A stretch of 64,000 nucleotides of DNA, taken from Trichaptum fuscoviolaceum (lineage: Eukaryota > Basidiomycota > Agaricomycetes > Hymenochaetales > Trichaptaceae). The notes under the pieces were generated by a model. It saw only the letters and a list, made by a program, of their open reading frames with translations. It was not told the DNA's origin and did no database searches. Location of the stretch: the NCBI GenBank assembly GCA_910574455.1, contig CAJSYZ010000003.1, forward strand, positions 2,108,001-2,172,000, given 5' to 3'. The stretch's first letter is position 1. Each line of letters starts with the position of its first letter. A program made the position numbers and the translations under genes. This document shows, piece after piece, positions 61,506 to 64,000 of the stretch.

Positions 61506-63811
61506 GTTTGTGTGTCCGTTCTATTTCGGTATGTATACTTGGTGGCGCATGTGAACATCAGCTGCGAACGACGGTCTTGTTGCTGAGTTTGACTTCTCGA
61601 GTGTGAATGCGGTGACGATAGATCTGTTGGTGAGCTGCTATTGTTGTTGTTTTTGTGTCCGAGTCATAATAGTTGTTGTGGCGTTCGGGTGATGGAAATG
61701 CACAGTGGGGAGCGATGCGGACATAAGAGACGCTGGGTGTTCCATAGGCGGGAGCAGAACATCAGGAGGTCGAGCTGAAGTCTCTGATGGCTGATAAGAC
61801 AAATGCTATAGATGGAACTCAGTGTGCATATGTGTGTGAGACTCAGCGAGTGGATTGGATGCCAGTGGGCTGCACGCGTCTGTTCCAGGATTACTTGAAT
61901 GAGTTCCGAGGTCTGAGTCCGAGCTGGGCACTGGCAACCCGCACCACCGAGTGAGCGAGCGGATCCGAGCTCGCTTCTCTGTCTGCCCACGCGCACATTT
62001 GTTCTGATCGTCTTGATTCCTCCGTCCCCTCTCCCCCGATATGTCGGTTATCCGACCTTTTTTGAACGTTAGCCATGAGAAGATCGCGCGGGCTCATTCA
62101 TAGATACTGGACATACCAGTGTGATAGATCCGTGGCAATAAGGGTCTGCGCTCGCATTCGAGTGTTGCGTGGATTTTCCTGATGAATGGGCTAGGAATGA
62201 ATGCAAACGTATGATACGTGCCAGTGCGCGCATGTGATCGCCGTGTCCACATGTCTGGGGAGTAGCAGATCGCAGTATTGTATGTACTAGTAGCAAGCAG
62301 CAAGCAGATTCCTCCCCAATGAGAGCCGGGGACGGGAACAGCCATCCTCGAAAGGCCATCCAACAAACATTCTTCTTTCGCATCAGGCGAATGCCAATGC
62401 TTCGGTAAGAAGAGCCATCGCGTCGGAAATGATATATCATTGTTCTCCGTCATGACCGTTTCGGGCCCTAGAATCTCAAACGGACGGGGGGAGTCAGGTC
62501 ACTGCTCGAGGCTGTCATGACAAACGGCGGGGTTCGCAGGAAGATATTGGGCCACACACAACACGCAGAAGTATGTCGTACGCATTGATTTTGATTTCAT
62601 CAACATCCGAAGCACTCCCCGGCCGAGCGCTTCTTGATACATGCCCATTTCTCAATCAGCAAAGAGTCAGTTGGCTTGCCAGTGAAAAAGCAGCTTTATG
62701 GATGTTCTCCCGTCCTTGATACAGTAAATGCCTGCGAACGGTGTAGTGAAGAGTCAGACATTCTAGTGATAGATAAACGAATGTTTGTAGCCATAGGAGA
62801 CACTGACACTTACTAAGATGTGTTGATAAAGTTGAAGGTACTCGATCTGCTTCTGAGATCAAACCGTGACTTGTTGAGCTTCTGCGTCCCAATCAATCGA
62901 AAGGTCCTGACATCTTCCGGAAAGCACTCTTGTCCCCTATGTTATGATGGCCGACTACGAAAGATAATCAATATCCACGATTGTTCAGCCGAGTAGGACA
63001 TCACAGACCCTTGCTCCGCTTTCGAACGTTTTGCTTCTTCAAATCCGTCAATCAAGTTAACAGGTTAATCGGGTAGTTGTCTAGTTCAAGAACGGTACTT
63101 CCACGATCGATACACTTTTCGGCAGGTACAGACTGGATGAAAGACGGTATGCACTGCACAACTTGTCGAAGGTGAGAGGTGGTTTTGCACATCAGAATCA
63201 GACGCGCCAAACAAAAAGAGAACTCGAGGGTTTTCTTCTTCTTTGCCGGTCGGCAACAAGAATTTGAGTTCGGTTCTTCCCCCCTTCTGCTTGCCTGACA
63301 TACGCATCTGGCAAGGGAGAGCGAAACAACGCGGGAGAGTACAGAGTTGACATGGGGAAAAAAGGATGAAAACCAATCAGCTTGTAAGCTCCATTTGTAG
63401 AGGAATAGTACTGAAGTCCAGAGATACTATGTTTTGAGCGCTGATCCCGATCCTTTTACGATCAGAAGGCATATTTGGCAACGAAGCTTTCAAGAGTTTG
63501 GGGATACTAGCGTGTCATGGTACACTCAGTCGACCCTTGAAGATGATAGTGGCTGTGATTCGAGAAGGCAGAACTGATATGGTGAATGCAGTCAGGTTTG
63601 AGCATAGTGCAGACAGAGTAAGTAGATAGGAAATAGGAAAATAAGGCAAAAGCATCGAAGGGGTTAGTGAAGAAGAGTGACTGTCGATCCGGAGGGTTAG
63701 TACACCTGAGGAGAGTTTCTGGATGTTTCCCACGGCCAATAATTTCAAGCATGGTGCATCCGAACGCGACTCTGAATCTCAGAACGAGCGTTGACGAACA
63801 AAGTCTACACT

Positions 63812-64000
63812 ATGTCGCTTCTCGGCGCAATAAGACACTCAAAGTGCCCGGCCTTCTGCACCATCTCTACGTATTACACAGCTACGAGCTCTTCATGTCG
63901 AATTCAGCTCGATCGTATCCGACGGAGACCGTTCTCGGACAGTCCAAACACGAAACGAGCAGCTCCCCCGCCTCCACCACCACCTGTTCCCGAGAATGCC
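63812..64000 (+). CDS. N-terminus of a probable mitochondrial protein (partial)
   Basis: An ATG at 63812 opens a frame of 63 codons to the window edge. The product begins MSLLGAIRHSKCPAFC and has many Arg, Ser and Thr residues and no acidic residue until an Asp at about residue 34, as in a mitochondrial presequence. A RRRPFSDSPNTKRAAP segment then resembles an R-x-F/S presequence cleavage site. A seven-proline run (PPPPPPPVPEN) follows. This layout is common in membrane-anchored mitochondrial proteins, but the mature domain lies outside the window and the product cannot be named. A competing frame from 63751 is also open to the edge but has no presequence character. Confidence 0.6.
   Translation, partial: MSLLGAIRHSKCPAFCTISTYYTATSSSCRIQLDRIRRRPFSDSPNTKRAAPPPPPPPVPENA

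Larger units (their letters stand above)
55510..62684. repeat. Cluster of TGCCAGTG octamers on both strands
   Basis: By eye I count 15 copies of TGCCAGTG. Nine are on the plus strand, starting at 55510, 56360, 56568, 59389, 60765, 60850, 61860, 62219 and 62677. Six are on the minus strand, written CACTGGCA, starting at 56289, 57615, 60287, 60293, 60578 and 61929. At 60287-60300 and 60760-60773 copies overlap, as part of short (CACTGG)n-like runs. Four further 7-base GCCAGTG matches lie among them. Random expectation for one octamer on both strands in 9.3 kb is about 0.3. Confidence 0.8.
54554..63811. other. 9.3 kb stretch with no convincing gene
   Basis: From the HSF-type stop codon to the next supported start there is no chain of exons that I could join. 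It is CT-rich in the first kilobase (54661-55440), later alternates GC-rich and AT-rich patches, and carries several short microsatellites. The two longest open frames (minus strand 57845-58441 and 60278-60811) have no motif and are rejected. It holds the TGCCAGTG cluster. A long non-coding RNA or a very long regulatory region would fit; both are inference. Confidence 0.55.

Overview
This window is nuclear DNA from a filamentous basidiomycete, most probably an Agaricomycete mushroom-forming fungus. Genes are cut by many short (about 45-80 nt) GT-AG introns. The families are typical of that group: two DUF6593 genes, a GH128 glucanase, a secreted M28 aminopeptidase, an Fpk1/nrc-2 type kinase with a DFD motif, a DUF3425-type bZIP factor and an alpha-1,3-glucan synthase remnant. 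No rRNA, tRNA, CRISPR array or intact transposon was recognised.

Layout. 1-5 kb: a partial minus-strand gene for a charged, probably disordered protein, divergent from an eight-exon gene for an RRM-like plus WD40 protein. 5-11 kb: a minus-strand M28 leucyl aminopeptidase, divergent from mitochondrial ribosomal protein uL11m, then a DUF6593 gene. 11-15 kb: an AhpD-like protein and a GH128 glucanase, both minus strand. 15-20 kb: a two-RRM protein, a GPATCH11-type G-patch protein and a serine-rich protein. 21-24 kb: RNA polymerase subunit RPB12 and a second DUF6593 gene. 24-29 kb: gene-poor, with a broken alpha-1,3-glucan synthase fragment and a 21-copy heptamer array. 29-37 kb: a bZIP factor, mitochondrial uS14m, a small membrane protein and an MFS transporter. 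37-45 kb: no gene recognised. 45-55 kb: a flippase-kinase-type AGC kinase and an HSF-type transcription factor. 54.6-63.8 kb: about 9 kb without a convincing gene, carrying a dense cluster of the octamer TGCCAGTG on both strands. The window ends in the N-terminus of a probable mitochondrial protein.

Most genes are housekeeping or cell-wall/secretory functions and do not form one pathway. The kinase and the HSF-type factor are adjacent and transcribed the same way, but a functional link is only a guess. The most unusual signal is the TGCCAGTG cluster in the 9 kb non-coding stretch: 15 copies by eye, against about 0.3 expected by chance. Exon boundaries were read by hand from splice signals and reading-frame continuity, so small errors are possible.
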